From NCBI GenBank assembly GCA_009780585.1, contig WQZS01000024.1, positions 1 to 45,729 on the forward strand: DNA of 45,729 nucleotides, written 5' to 3'. A program made the translations under genes and the position numbers. Position 1 is the stretch's first letter; every line of letters starts with the position of its first letter. The notes under the pieces were generated by a model. It ran no database searches. It was given only the letters and a program-made list of their open reading frames with translations, and had not been told where the DNA came from. Shown piece by piece: positions 31,938 to 40,238 of the stretch. The DNA is from Defluviitaleaceae bacterium. GTDB lineage: Bacteria > Bacillota > Clostridia > Lachnospirales > WQUN01.

Positions 31938-33178
31938 AGCAGATATTGACCGTATTACGATTCGAATTTATGACCTTTGCTCGGAGCGGGGCTTTTATCG
32001 GTATCACGATTTTTATGGTATTGCTGGCGCTTATCGGCCCGGCGATACCGCGCGCGATCCAACTTATCAACGGTTTAAATATCGCCGCCGAGCGGCGGAT
32101 CGCGGTCGTGGACACCGCAAACCGATTCGACACGGAAACGATTTCGGGTTATGTCGCGCCCGCGGTAACCCTGTTCGGCGATATACGGGAAGCGCGGGAA
32201 GCGGTGGTCAGCGGCGATTACCATTACGCGCTCCATTTGCACGGGGACAATTTTACGTTATATATCACCGCCATGGGCATAAGCGTGATGAATATGGAAG
32301 CCGGCATCGCTTCCATGCTGCGCGACCGCTACCGTTTTGAAGCCTATTCCGCTTTGGGGATCGACGCCGATACGCAACTGGCGATAGCCGGTTTCTTCCC
32401 CGCGTCGGAAATCATGAACCTAAGTCCCGCGGGCGATATAACCGAAGATACGGCGGGCGGCTTCGTCACGAACATGATATTTTCGTACGTGCTTTCTTTT
32501 GTGCTGTACTTCGGCTTGCTGGCGGGCGGCAGTTATATCGTAACGACCGTCGTACGCGAAAAATCCACCAAAACCATGGAACTGCTGATCACCTCTTGCA
32601 AAGCCGGACATCTGATGAACGGTAAGGTATTGGGCGTAAGCGCGGCGATATTGACGCAATTGGCGTTGATGGTAAGTTCGGCGGCTCTTAGCATGGCCCT
32701 CTTCGGCGGGGTGGAGGGCGACGGCTTTTTGGGTATGCTCAATTTGACTTTCGACCCGTATATTATGGGTATGCTGGTCGTTTTCTTCTTCCTCGGCTTC
32801 CTTATATATGCGTATATTTACGCCGCCCTGTCCTCCACCGTTTCACGCATGGAAGACGCAAGCTCTATACAAACGCTGCCCATGATGCTGGTAATGGGCG
32901 GGTTTTTTATGGCTATTTTCGGTATGACAAACCCGGGCGCGCTTTGGGTTAACGTCGTGTCGCATATACCCTTCTTCGCGCCGTTTGTTATGTTCATGCG
33001 TATATGCCTGGGCACGGCGGCGGTATGGGAGGTAGCGATATCCGTTTCAGCGCAAATACTCACGATATTTGCCGTGGCTTGGCTCGGCGCGCGCATCTAC
33101 CGTATGGGAACCCTTATGTACGGCAATAAGCCGCGCATACGGGATCTGTGTTCCATATTGCTTGCCCCATTTAGTTGA
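31934..33178 (+). CDS. ABC-2 family permease (NatB-like)
   Basis: 414 aa. One helix near the N-terminus (residues 17-40), a large outer domain of about 130 residues, then five or six helices in the second half (MIFSYVLSFVLYFGLLAGGSYI onward), the NatB/YhaP layout. VREKSTKTMELLITS is the conserved cytoplasmic ABC-2 motif that couples to the ATPase. It works with the preceding ATP-binding protein. Confidence 0.9.
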   Translation: MKQILTVLRFEFMTFARSGAFIGITIFMVLLALIGPAIPRAIQLINGLNIAAERRIAVVDTANRFDTETISGYVAPAVTLFGDIREAREAVVSGDYHYALHLHGDNFTLYITAMGISVMNMEAGIASMLRDRYRFEAYSALGIDADTQLAIAGFFPASEIMNLSPAGDITEDTAGGFVTNMIFSYVLSFVLYFGLLAGGSYIVTTVVREKSTKTMELLITSCKAGHLMNGKVLGVSAAILTQLALMVSSAALSMALFGGVEGDGFLGMLNLTFDPYIMGMLVVFFFLGFLIYAYIYAALSSTVSRMEDASSIQTLPMMLVMGGFFMAIFGMTNPGALWVNVVSHIPFFAPFVMFMRICLGTAAVWEVAISVSAQILTIFAVAWLGARIYRMGTLMYGNKPRIRDLCSILLAPFS

Positions 33179-33223
33179 ATATGGTAAAATCGCCAAAAAT
33201 CGGACCGGAAGGGGTTATTAAAC

Positions 33224-33850
33224 TTGGAACAATTCAGTTACGTAAAACGCGGGTATTCCCCCGAGGAAGTTAATAAGTATATCGCAACCCTTGAACAGGT
33301 GATCAAAAGCTACAAGGAAAAGGACAACGCCATAAAAAACGCCATCATTTCCGCGCAGGTGGCGGCCGATAACGTGGTACGCAACGCGCACATGCAGGCC
33401 CACGAATATAAGAAAAAAATCTCCCAGCAACTGCTTCAGGTCTCCGCCGCCATCGACACGGAGCGTATGCGCGTGCAAGCCTTCCACGACGTATATTCCG
33501 GTTTGATGCGCAAGTACTTATTCGAAATCGAAACCGCCGACATGTTTGAAATGAGTCGCCGCCTGGACGATATGGAAAAGCTCGTCAACGACCTGTTGGA
33601 GATGGACGTACCCCCCTTAGCCGAACCGACCCCCTTGCTTTCCACCGTAAACGAACCCGCGCCGACTTCCTACTCGGAACCCGAACCCGTATACGCGCCC
33701 GAAACGATTTACGCAACCGATACCGAGTCCGCATACGCCGGGGAAGCGGAAACGGAGCCCTACACCTTCGAACCGTCGTCGGAGGACGGGGAAAATGCCT
33801 TGCAAGAGGAGGAGCCGCCTTTGGTCGCGCCCCCGCCAAGGTATAACTAA
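33224..33850 (+). CDS. DivIVA-domain-like protein
   Basis: 208 aa from a TTG start with GGAAGGGG 9 nt upstream. Residues 1-50 (VKRGYSPEEVNKYIATLEQVIKSY) match the DivIVA/GpsB membrane-binding start, and residues 35-120 form a coiled coil. The last 85 residues are Pro/Glu-rich and disordered. Such proteins gather at curved membrane or division sites. A terminator follows directly, so it closes the ABC operon or is transcribed alone. Confidence 0.8.
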   Translation: MEQFSYVKRGYSPEEVNKYIATLEQVIKSYKEKDNAIKNAIISAQVAADNVVRNAHMQAHEYKKKISQQLLQVSAAIDTERMRVQAFHDVYSGLMRKYLFEIETADMFEMSRRLDDMEKLVNDLLEMDVPPLAEPTPLLSTVNEPAPTSYSEPEPVYAPETIYATDTESAYAGEAETEPYTFEPSSEDGENALQEEEPPLVAPPPRYN

Positions 33851-33862
33851 TTCACCGATAAC

Positions 33863-33893
33863 AAAAAACTGCCTTTTGGAAGGCAGTTTTTTT
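33863..33893 (+). terminator. Terminator after the DivIVA-like gene
   Basis: CTGCCTT/AAGGCAG around TTGG, extended by A/T pairs and followed by T7. It is 12 bp after the stop codon and would also work on the opposite strand, where the next gene converges. Confidence 0.9.
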
Positions 33894-33920
33894 ATAGGTT
33901 CAATAATTTTCGCGCCCGCT

Positions 33921-34463
33921 TTACGCGGCTTCCTCCCCCAATACTTCGATGATAAACGTCATAGACTTTTCCGGGGAGCCGGGTTGGGGGTAGTCAACGG
34001 ACTTGATTTTCATATCGACGCCCAACGCGATTTTAAGGTTTTGGAACGCCGCGCCCGCCGCGCAGCCGTAATAGGAAGGGGGTCTGGCGGTTTTGGGCTT
34101 GGTTACGCGGTGCTGTAAGCAATGGCAGCCGCAATAAGCGGTTATCGTGTCGTCCTTGTTCAGCTCGACCCAATAAATATGTTCGTTTTGGTTGAGCCGT
34201 TTGATTTTTTCCGTCAGCGTCATGCCCGCCAGTTCCTTCGCCATGATTTTGACCTGCCGCCCCGTTTCTCCCCCGGTACAGCTTCCGCCGACTTCCCACA
34301 GGCGCAGGCGTTGTTCCTCGGTGAAAAGCGCGTCCATCCTTTCCATAAAAAGCGCCGTTCTTTTGTGGTTGTCTTGGACTTCCATGGCTTGTTCCAACGC
34401 GCATACCGCTTCATCGGGGTAGCCGTATTTCCTTGCCGTTTTTACCATCTGTTTTTCCCGCAT
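33921..34463 (-). CDS. Cysteine-rich protein of unknown function
   Basis: 180 aa, soluble. The first half is helical (MREKQMVKTARKYGYPDEAV). A conserved-looking GGSCTGG precedes a second half with AYCGCHCLQHR and SYYGCAAGAAF, that is, clustered Cys/His residues that could bind metal or form a catalytic site. It recalls clostridial DUF6144 or aminothiazoline-carboxylate-hydrolase-like proteins, but I cannot be sure of either. It stands alone between two terminators. Confidence 0.6.
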   Translation of the reverse strand: MREKQMVKTARKYGYPDEAVCALEQAMEVQDNHKRTALFMERMDALFTEEQRLRLWEVGGSCTGGETGRQVKIMAKELAGMTLTEKIKRLNQNEHIYWVELNKDDTITAYCGCHCLQHRVTKPKTARPPSYYGCAAGAAFQNLKIALGVDMKIKSVDYPQPGSPEKSMTFIIEVLGEEAA

Positions 34464-34528
34464 ACGTACCGCTCCTTTTTTTCCTTGATTCTACGGGGGA
34501 ATACTTGACGATAGCATGTCATATTATC

Positions 34529-34568
34529 AAAAAAGCCGGCGAATCGTTGGGGTTCGATTCGCCGGCTT
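34529..34568 (-). terminator. Terminator of the pepF transcript
   Basis: Perfect 14-bp stem (34533-34546 with 34555-34568, AAGCCGGCGAATCG) and an 8-nt loop, followed by T6 on the minus strand. It lies about 40 bp after the pepF stop. Confidence 0.92.
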
Positions 34569-34609
34569 ATATGCAAACAAAGAATGAAGGCGGGCTTGTA
34601 ACCTCCGTT

Positions 34610-36289
34610 TTACCGTTTATCAAGCCACTTAACCGCGGCGTCGGCTACGGCTTTTAGGTTATCCGGTTCGAAGGGCGTAGGCAGTCCCGCGTCGGTAATC
34701 AGCTCCACGAAGGTCTTCGTCCCCGCGAAGCCCACCAATCGGCGGTACTTGGCCCACGACGCGCCTTGATCGCTTTGGGCTTCCGCCCAGAAGGCAAGGG
34801 CCATGATCTGCGCCAGGCAATAGTCTATATAATAGAAGGGCGTGGAGAAGATATGCCCCTGTGACTGCCAGCGGCGCCCTTGGTTGTAGAAGGGGACGTC
34901 GGCCATGTCCAACCACGGGCGGTACTTCGCTTCCAGCTCCAGCCATAACGCGTTACGCTCGGTGGGGGTCATGTCGGGCTTGTCGTACATATGGTGCTGG
35001 AATTCGTCCACCATTGTCCCGTACGGGATGAAGGTCAAGGCATTCCCCAAATGGGATTCGTAGTATTTTTTCGTCGCATTGCCGAAGAAGCCTTCCATCC
35101 ACGGCCAAGTGAAGAATTCCATCGCCATGGAATGGATTTCGGCGGTTTCCATCGAATAACGCCTGAGCGCGGAGGGGTAGATATCCTGCGCCAAGTATCC
35201 CGCGAAGGCATGGCCCGCTTCATGGGTCAGCACGTCGATATCGCCCGACGTACCGTTGAAGTTGGCGAAAATAAAGGGCGACTTGTACTTGGGGATGTAG
35301 TGGCAGTAACCGCCCGCCGCCTTGCCGGGGCGCGTCAGCACATCGAAGAGTTCATTTTCCAGCATGAAATCGATAAAGTCCGCGGTTTCCTTGGACAGTT
35401 CGTGGTACATTTTCTTTCCGTGGGCGAAGATTTCTTCGGGCGTTCCTACGGGCTTGGCGTTACCTTCGAGGTATTCGATCATGTCGTCGTAAATCTTCAA
35501 GCCGTCCACGCCGATGCGCTTGGCTTGCACTTCCTTCAACCGCTCCGCCACGGGTACGATATATTTGATGACCCCCTCGCGGAACTTCGCCACCTGCGCG
35601 GCGTCGTAACAATTGCGCTGCATACGGTAATAGCCTACCCGCGTGAAGGTTTCGTGCCCGAGTATTTTGGCGATCTTCGTGCGTACCTTTACCAATCCGT
35701 CGAAAAGGGTATCGAATTTATCGGCGCGCTCCATATACCAATCGGAAGCGGCGATCATGGCGGCCTTGCGGACCGCTTGGTCGGGGTCTTCGTAGTAGGG
35801 GCGGATTTCGGCAAGCGTTAACGTCTTGCCGTCGAACTCGATCTGCGCGGAAGCGATCAATTTTTGGTATTCGCTCTTTAATTTATTTTCCTCTTGCAAG
35901 TCGGGCACGATTTCGGGCTTGAAGGTCTTTAGCGTTATTTCCGCGTTGTCGAATAACAGCGTCCCCCACGCGGCCTCCAAATCGGCGCGGTAGGGGGAAT
36001 CCAACAGCGCTTGGGTGTACGCCTGCGTCAAGGGTTGCAGCTTGGGCAGCATTTCGTCGTAGTACGTCTTTTCCGCGTCGTAAAAGGTGTCCGTCGTGTC
36101 CAGCGTGTTGCGGACGTAACCGATGACGTACATCGAAAAGAATTCCTTGCTCGCGTCGTCGTACGCCTTGTACGCGGCGAAGGCTTCCTCGGCGCTCGCG
36201 GCGGCCTTGAAGCGTTGCAACAGCTCCTGCATTTGTGCCTGCACATCCTCGAACGCAGGGCGGGTGTAGGGCATTTGGGAGAATTTCAT
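34610..36289 (-). CDS. pepF: M3-family oligoendopeptidase (PepF)
   Basis: 559 aa. A cytoplasmic zinc peptidase that cuts short peptides. The zinc motif HEAGH (His356 onward, in VLTHEAGHAFAG) and the third ligand further on (MAMEFFTW region) are present, and the length suits the M3B group. It is the last gene after nrdD and nrdG, 20 bp past the latter, and ends in a strong terminator. Peptide breakdown would feed the amino-acid fermentation indicated by the glycine reductase genes. Confidence 0.94.
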   Translation of the reverse strand: MKFSQMPYTRPAFEDVQAQMQELLQRFKAAASAEEAFAAYKAYDDASKEFFSMYVIGYVRNTLDTTDTFYDAEKTYYDEMLPKLQPLTQAYTQALLDSPYRADLEAAWGTLLFDNAEITLKTFKPEIVPDLQEENKLKSEYQKLIASAQIEFDGKTLTLAEIRPYYEDPDQAVRKAAMIAASDWYMERADKFDTLFDGLVKVRTKIAKILGHETFTRVGYYRMQRNCYDAAQVAKFREGVIKYIVPVAERLKEVQAKRIGVDGLKIYDDMIEYLEGNAKPVGTPEEIFAHGKKMYHELSKETADFIDFMLENELFDVLTRPGKAAGGYCHYIPKYKSPFIFANFNGTSGDIDVLTHEAGHAFAGYLAQDIYPSALRRYSMETAEIHSMAMEFFTWPWMEGFFGNATKKYYESHLGNALTFIPYGTMVDEFQHHMYDKPDMTPTERNALWLELEAKYRPWLDMADVPFYNQGRRWQSQGHIFSTPFYYIDYCLAQIMALAFWAEAQSDQGASWAKYRRLVGFAGTKTFVELITDAGLPTPFEPDNLKAVADAAVKWLDKR

Positions 36290-36309
36290 ATTCCACTTCC
36301 TTTCAATTT

Positions 36310-36816
36310 TTACGTACCGTAATACAACGCGGTCTTGCCCCGCTTGCGCGTTTCCTTCATGTCGATGACGCGCTGGTTGGTGGAACCGCGGAACTTTAAG
36401 CCGATTTCGCGTTTTTCGTGGATGTAGGGGCCGTCGATGAGGTAGTCCGTGTGGCTGAGCAGGGCTTGGATGTCCGCGTCGTCGCGCTCGGTGAGTTCCT
36501 CGTAGGTGTAGCCGGTGAAGGTGCAGACGTCCCAGCCGATGCGTTTGGCTTCGATGGCGACTTGGGCGAATTCCCCCGCTTGCAGGAAGGGCTCGCCGCC
36601 GGAAAAAGTAACGCCCCGAATACGTTTGCGTCCGGGGCCCGGTTTTTTAATCATGCGGATGATTTCACGTACGGTATAGTCCTGCCCGCCTTCCAGCGGC
36701 CAGCTTTCGGGGTTGTGGCAATGGGCGCAAGCGCACAGGCAACCCTGCGCGAAGATTACCACGCGCAAGCCCGGTCCGTCCACGATGCTTTCGTAGGTAA
36801 AACCCGATAACCTCAT
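36310..36816 (-). CDS. nrdG: Anaerobic ribonucleotide reductase activating enzyme
   Basis: 168 aa radical SAM protein that makes the glycyl radical on NrdD. The iron-sulfur motif CxxxCxxC is seen in QGCLCACAHCHNPESW (with one extra Cys). The GGEPF motif for SAM binding is in VTFSGGEPFLQ. It begins on the base next to the nrdD stop, so the two are coupled. Confidence 0.95.
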   Translation of the reverse strand: MRLSGFTYESIVDGPGLRVVIFAQGCLCACAHCHNPESWPLEGGQDYTVREIIRMIKKPGPGRKRIRGVTFSGGEPFLQAGEFAQVAIEAKRIGWDVCTFTGYTYEELTERDDADIQALLSHTDYLIDGPYIHEKREIGLKFRGSTNQRVIDMKETRKRGKTALYYGT

Positions 36817-38934
36817 TTATATTTCATGCTTCTCTCTGTTTTTTTCCTCCGCTTTCTTTGAATCGTTGAAGCGGTCCAGCGTGGACAGGTACCCCGTGAT
36901 GCGCCGTACGCGGCTGATGTTGGTGGAGCCGCAGCGCGTACATTCCTCTTCGTTGAGCAAGCCGTTTTGCCCACATTCCTTGCAGATGTCCACGGGGAAG
37001 TTGATGGCCGTGTAGCCCATATCGGCTTCGCCCATGGCGCGCAGCAAGTCCTCAAATACCTCGATGTTCGTATCCGGCGCGCTGGCGAGTTCCACGTAGG
37101 AAATATGCCCCGCGTTGCAATATTTGTGGTACGGCCCTTCGGTGGCTATTTTCTCCAGCGCGGTTATTTTATATTCCACGGGTACGTGGAAGGAATTGGT
37201 GTACCATTCCTTGTCGGTGATGCCCTTCAGCGAGCCGAACTTTTCCCTGTCGGAGCGGATGAGGCGGCCGACCGTCTCTTCGGCGGGGGTCGCCAATAGA
37301 GTGATGTTCATGCCGTGCTTCTGCCCCGCTTCGTCGCAACGGCGGCGCATGTGGCTGATAATCGAAATACCGAGGGCTTGCGAACCGGGGTTCTCTCCGT
37401 GGTGCTTGCCCGTAAGCGCGACCAGGCACTCCGCCAAGCCGACGAAACCCACGCTCAGCGTACCGTGTTTGGCGGCGGGCTCGATGGCGTCGTTTTCACC
37501 CAGTTTTTCGCTTTCGTAATAAATCTTTTGCCCCATAAGGAAGGGGAAGTCCCTGACCTTCAGGTTTTTTTGCAAGTCCCAGCGGGTTAAGAGCTGCTGT
37601 ATGATAAAATCCAGCATCCCGTCCAGCCTGCGCCAAAAGTCGGGCATGTCCTGCTTGGCGCGGATGCCCAAGCGCGGGAGGTTAATCGTGGAGAAGCTCA
37701 AATTGCCCCGCCCGTCGGTTACGGCTTCGCCGTTGTTGTTGGCGATGACGCGGGTGCGGCAGCCCATGTAACCCACTTCTTCGTCGCCGTAAATAGAGTT
37801 GAAGCTGGAATCCTGGAACGAAAACGTCGGCATGATCCGCTTGCACGCCGTTTTCATCGCCAATTGGAAAAGGTCGTAGTTGGGGTCCTCGGGGTCGAAG
37901 TTGACGCCGTCCTTGATTTTAAAGCAGATATTAGGGAACATGGGCGTTTCGCCGCGGCCCAGTCCGCGTTCGTACGCCTTTAGGAAACACTCGGTAATCA
38001 TACGCCCGCCGCGGCTCGTATCCGTACCCAGGTTAATGCTGGAGAACGGCACCTGCGCGCCCGCGCGGGAATGCATGGTGTTCAGATTATATATGAAGCC
38101 TTCCATGGCTTGGAACGTTTCGTCGTAGGTGCGGGTTTGGATGAGCGCGTCCATATCGCCTTCGTGGCCGGAGAGCTTAAGCGCGTGGAGGGCGGAACGG
38201 AGCTGCCGTTCCTGCCTTGCGAATTCCACCTCCACGAAATGCGCCAAATCCCGGTCGAAAAAAGCGAAGCTCTGCCCGCCGTGCATGTCGTTTTGATTGG
38301 ATTGCAGGATAATCGCCGCCAGCGCCGCCGCCGTGCGGATGCTCTTGGGCGTTTTGATATACCCATGCCCGTTGGAGAAGCCGTCCCTTAACATCCGCCC
38401 CAGGGGGATTTGCACGCAAGTAAGCGTCTTGCCGTACCAGGCGAGGTCGTGGATGTGTATGTCCGCTTCCTGGTGCGCTTGCGCTTCTTCGGGGGGGAGT
38501 ACGCGGTTCAGATAATAATTCTTGCTGGCGGCTTCGGAGATTTGCAAGACCTTCGCCGACGGCGAATGTCCTACGTTGGCGTTGGAACGGCTGGTTTCCT
38601 TCACGATTTCCGCAACGGCGTCCATTAACTCGCTCCGCGCCTCGCGTATGTGCGTGCGTTTGTTGCGGTACAGGATATAAGCCTTCGCCGCTTTGGAAAA
38701 GCCGCCTTCGATCAGCACGATTTCCACCAAGTCCTGCACGTTTTCCACGGTGAAGGGCTCGTTCCCGTATTCGGAATCGAGCTTTTTTAATACCTCCAGC
38801 GTCAATGAGATGGGCAGGAGCCTGTCCGCGGCGGAATCGCCGTTGATGGCGGTAAAGACTTTTTCGATGCAGGCGGTGATTTTGTGCTGGTCGAACGGTA
38901 CTTTCCGGTTGTCCCTCTTTAATATGTAACGCAT
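36817..38934 (-). CDS. nrdD: Anaerobic ribonucleoside-triphosphate reductase
   Basis: 705 aa class III enzyme. An ATP-cone is at the N-terminus (residues 1-95, KRDNRKVPFDQHKITACIEKV). The catalytic barrel follows, and near the C-terminus a zinc site (CKECGQNG, CTRCGSTN) precedes the glycyl-radical loop RRITGYLS. It provides dNTPs without oxygen, with nrdG directly downstream. A promoter with consensus-like hexamers is found upstream; no clear NrdR box was seen. Confidence 0.96.
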   Translation of the reverse strand: MRYILKRDNRKVPFDQHKITACIEKVFTAINGDSAADRLLPISLTLEVLKKLDSEYGNEPFTVENVQDLVEIVLIEGGFSKAAKAYILYRNKRTHIREARSELMDAVAEIVKETSRSNANVGHSPSAKVLQISEAASKNYYLNRVLPPEEAQAHQEADIHIHDLAWYGKTLTCVQIPLGRMLRDGFSNGHGYIKTPKSIRTAAALAAIILQSNQNDMHGGQSFAFFDRDLAHFVEVEFARQERQLRSALHALKLSGHEGDMDALIQTRTYDETFQAMEGFIYNLNTMHSRAGAQVPFSSINLGTDTSRGGRMITECFLKAYERGLGRGETPMFPNICFKIKDGVNFDPEDPNYDLFQLAMKTACKRIMPTFSFQDSSFNSIYGDEEVGYMGCRTRVIANNNGEAVTDGRGNLSFSTINLPRLGIRAKQDMPDFWRRLDGMLDFIIQQLLTRWDLQKNLKVRDFPFLMGQKIYYESEKLGENDAIEPAAKHGTLSVGFVGLAECLVALTGKHHGENPGSQALGISIISHMRRRCDEAGQKHGMNITLLATPAEETVGRLIRSDREKFGSLKGITDKEWYTNSFHVPVEYKITALEKIATEGPYHKYCNAGHISYVELASAPDTNIEVFEDLLRAMGEADMGYTAINFPVDICKECGQNGLLNEEECTRCGSTNISRVRRITGYLSTLDRFNDSKKAEEKNREKHEI

Positions 38935-38987
38935 CGTTACCCATCCCTTATATTCAATTTTATTTACCGCCCGCGTTTCCTCAACGG

Positions 38988-39016
38988 ATTATAATCTTTG
39001 GCGTATGGGACGTCAA
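38988..39016 (-). promoter_or_regulatory. Promoter of nrdD-nrdG-pepF
   Basis: On the minus strand TTGACG (39016-39011) and TATAAT (38993-38988) with 17-bp spacing, 54 nt upstream of nrdD. Confidence 0.75.
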
Positions 39017-39037
39017 ACGTAAAATTAACCTTTGCGC

Positions 39038-39066
39038 TTGACAATCGGTTTACGCGTCCGTATACT
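39038..39066 (+). promoter_or_regulatory. Promoter of the rplJ-rplL operon
   Basis: TTGACA (39038-39043) and TATACT (39061-39066) with exactly 17-bp spacing, a near-consensus strong promoter divergent from the nrdD promoter. Only 21 bp separate the two -35 hexamers. Confidence 0.85.
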
Positions 39067-39072
39067 CACCGT

Positions 39073-39203
39073 TGCCATAGACAGCGGGTAATCATCGATG
39101 CGAATCGTGACGTAAACCCCGCCGAGGCGCGGAAGTTTATATAACGCTTTTTTTGACGCGCGTATAAGCCCCGTGACTATGGTATAGTCCGGGGCGTTTT
39201 ATA
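39073..39203 (+). promoter_or_regulatory. L10 ribosomal protein leader with attenuator hairpin
   Basis: GACAGCGGGT (39080-39089) and ACCCCGCCGAGGC (ending near 39127) are the paired conserved parts of the L10 leader that binds the L10(L12)4 complex. Further down, GCCCCG-T-GACTAT and ATAGTC-CGGGGC (39168-39195) form a strong hairpin followed by GTTTTAT, 24 nt before the rplJ ribosome site. This suggests premature termination as the output of feedback control. Confidence 0.8.
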
Positions 39204-39225
39204 TGCCTCGAGAAAGGAGTTAACT

Positions 39226-39774
39226 ATGACCAATCTGGAAAAGAACCGCGTCGCCAAGGATGTCGTCGTCAAGGAAATCCGCGGAAAGCTGGATCGCGCC
39301 AAGTCCGTCGTGCTGGTAAACGCGCGCGGGCTGACCGTTGAACAGGATACGCTGTTGCGCAAGACGCTCCGCACCGCCGGCGGCATCGACTACAAGGTGT
39401 ACAAAAACACCATGATGGCACGCGCCATCGAAGGCACGGCCTTCGCCGGGCTTGACGCGCACCTCGCCGGGCCCACGGCAGCCGCGTTCTCGTACGAGGA
39501 CGCGACGGCGGCGGCGGCGCAGGTCAGCAAGCATCTAAAAGCCATGCCCAAGCTGGAATTTAAGGCGTGCGCCATCGACGGCACCGTCTACGACGCCGCG
39601 GCCACCAAGGCAATCGCCGAAATCCCGTCAAGGGATGTACTCTTGTCGCGCTTGCTCGGCTCGTTTAAGTCCCCCATGGCAAGTTTCGCGCGGGTGGTGA
39701 ACGCCATCGCCGAAGAAAAAGGCGGCGGCAAGCCCTCGCCCACGCCCGAACCCGAAACAACGGAAGCAGCATAA
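39226..39774 (+). CDS. rplJ: 50S ribosomal protein L10
   Basis: 182 aa. The base of the ribosomal stalk: VVKEIRGKLDRAKSVVLVNARGLTVEQDTLLRKTLR and VYKNTMMARAIEG are typical, and the C-terminal helix that binds L7/L12 dimers follows. AAAGGAG precedes the ATG. The final 20 residues are Gly/Pro/Glu-rich, a small extension. It is 21 bp before rplL. Confidence 0.96.
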   Translation: MTNLEKNRVAKDVVVKEIRGKLDRAKSVVLVNARGLTVEQDTLLRKTLRTAGGIDYKVYKNTMMARAIEGTAFAGLDAHLAGPTAAAFSYEDATAAAAQVSKHLKAMPKLEFKACAIDGTVYDAAATKAIAEIPSRDVLLSRLLGSFKSPMASFARVVNAIAEEKGGGKPSPTPEPETTEAA

Positions 39775-39795
39775 TTAAAAAAGGAGAAATCAATC

Positions 39796-40173
39796 ATGGC
39801 AAAATTAGCAATCGCGGATATCATCGCAGCCGTCAAGGAGCTGTCGGTGCTGGAGCTTAACGAGCTCGTTAAAGCCGCAGAGGAAGAATTCGGCGTATCC
39901 GCCGCCGCAGGCGTTATGATGGCCGGACCCGCAGCGGGCCCCGCCGCCGAAGTGGAAGAAAAGACCGAATTCGACGTAGAGCTTACCGAAGTCGGCGCGG
40001 AAAAGATCAAGGTTATCAAAGTAGTGCGTGAAATCACCGGCTTGGGCTTAAAGGAAGCCAAGGAACTCGTTGACTCCGCGCCCAAGATGGTAAAGGAAGC
40101 GTTGCCGAAGGCGGAAGCCGAGGAAATCGCCAAGAAACTGGGCGAAGCGGGCGCGAAAGCCACATTGAAGTAG
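39796..40173 (+). CDS. rplL: 50S ribosomal protein L7/L12
   Basis: 125 aa. N-terminal dimer domain ([27 protein letters not shown]), Ala/Pro hinge, and C-terminal factor-binding domain ([44 protein letters not shown]). It binds elongation factors at the stalk tip. AAAGGAG precedes the start. Unlike the usual order, rpoB does not follow; the next gene is ppdK. Confidence 0.97.
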   Translation: MAKLAIADIIAAVKELSVLELNELVKAAEEEFGVSAAAGVMMAGPAAGPAAEVEEKTEFDVELTEVGAEKIKVIKVVREITGLGLKEAKELVDSAPKMVKEALPKAEAEEIAKKLGEAGAKATLK

Positions 40174-40190
40174 AAGCATACTCATCAATT

Positions 40191-40217
40191 AACTTCGTGT
40201 CGATTCGACACGAAGTT
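40191..40217. repeat. 27-bp perfect palindrome, copy 2
   Basis: Identical over 27 bp to the copy at 6270-6296 and extended here by one more T/A pair on each side. It lies between rplL and ppdK, ending 6 bp before the ppdK ribosome site, where a hairpin could affect ppdK translation or mark an mRNA end. No T-run follows. Confidence 0.85.
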
Positions 40218-40238
40218 ACAAATAGGAGGAGTTATACC

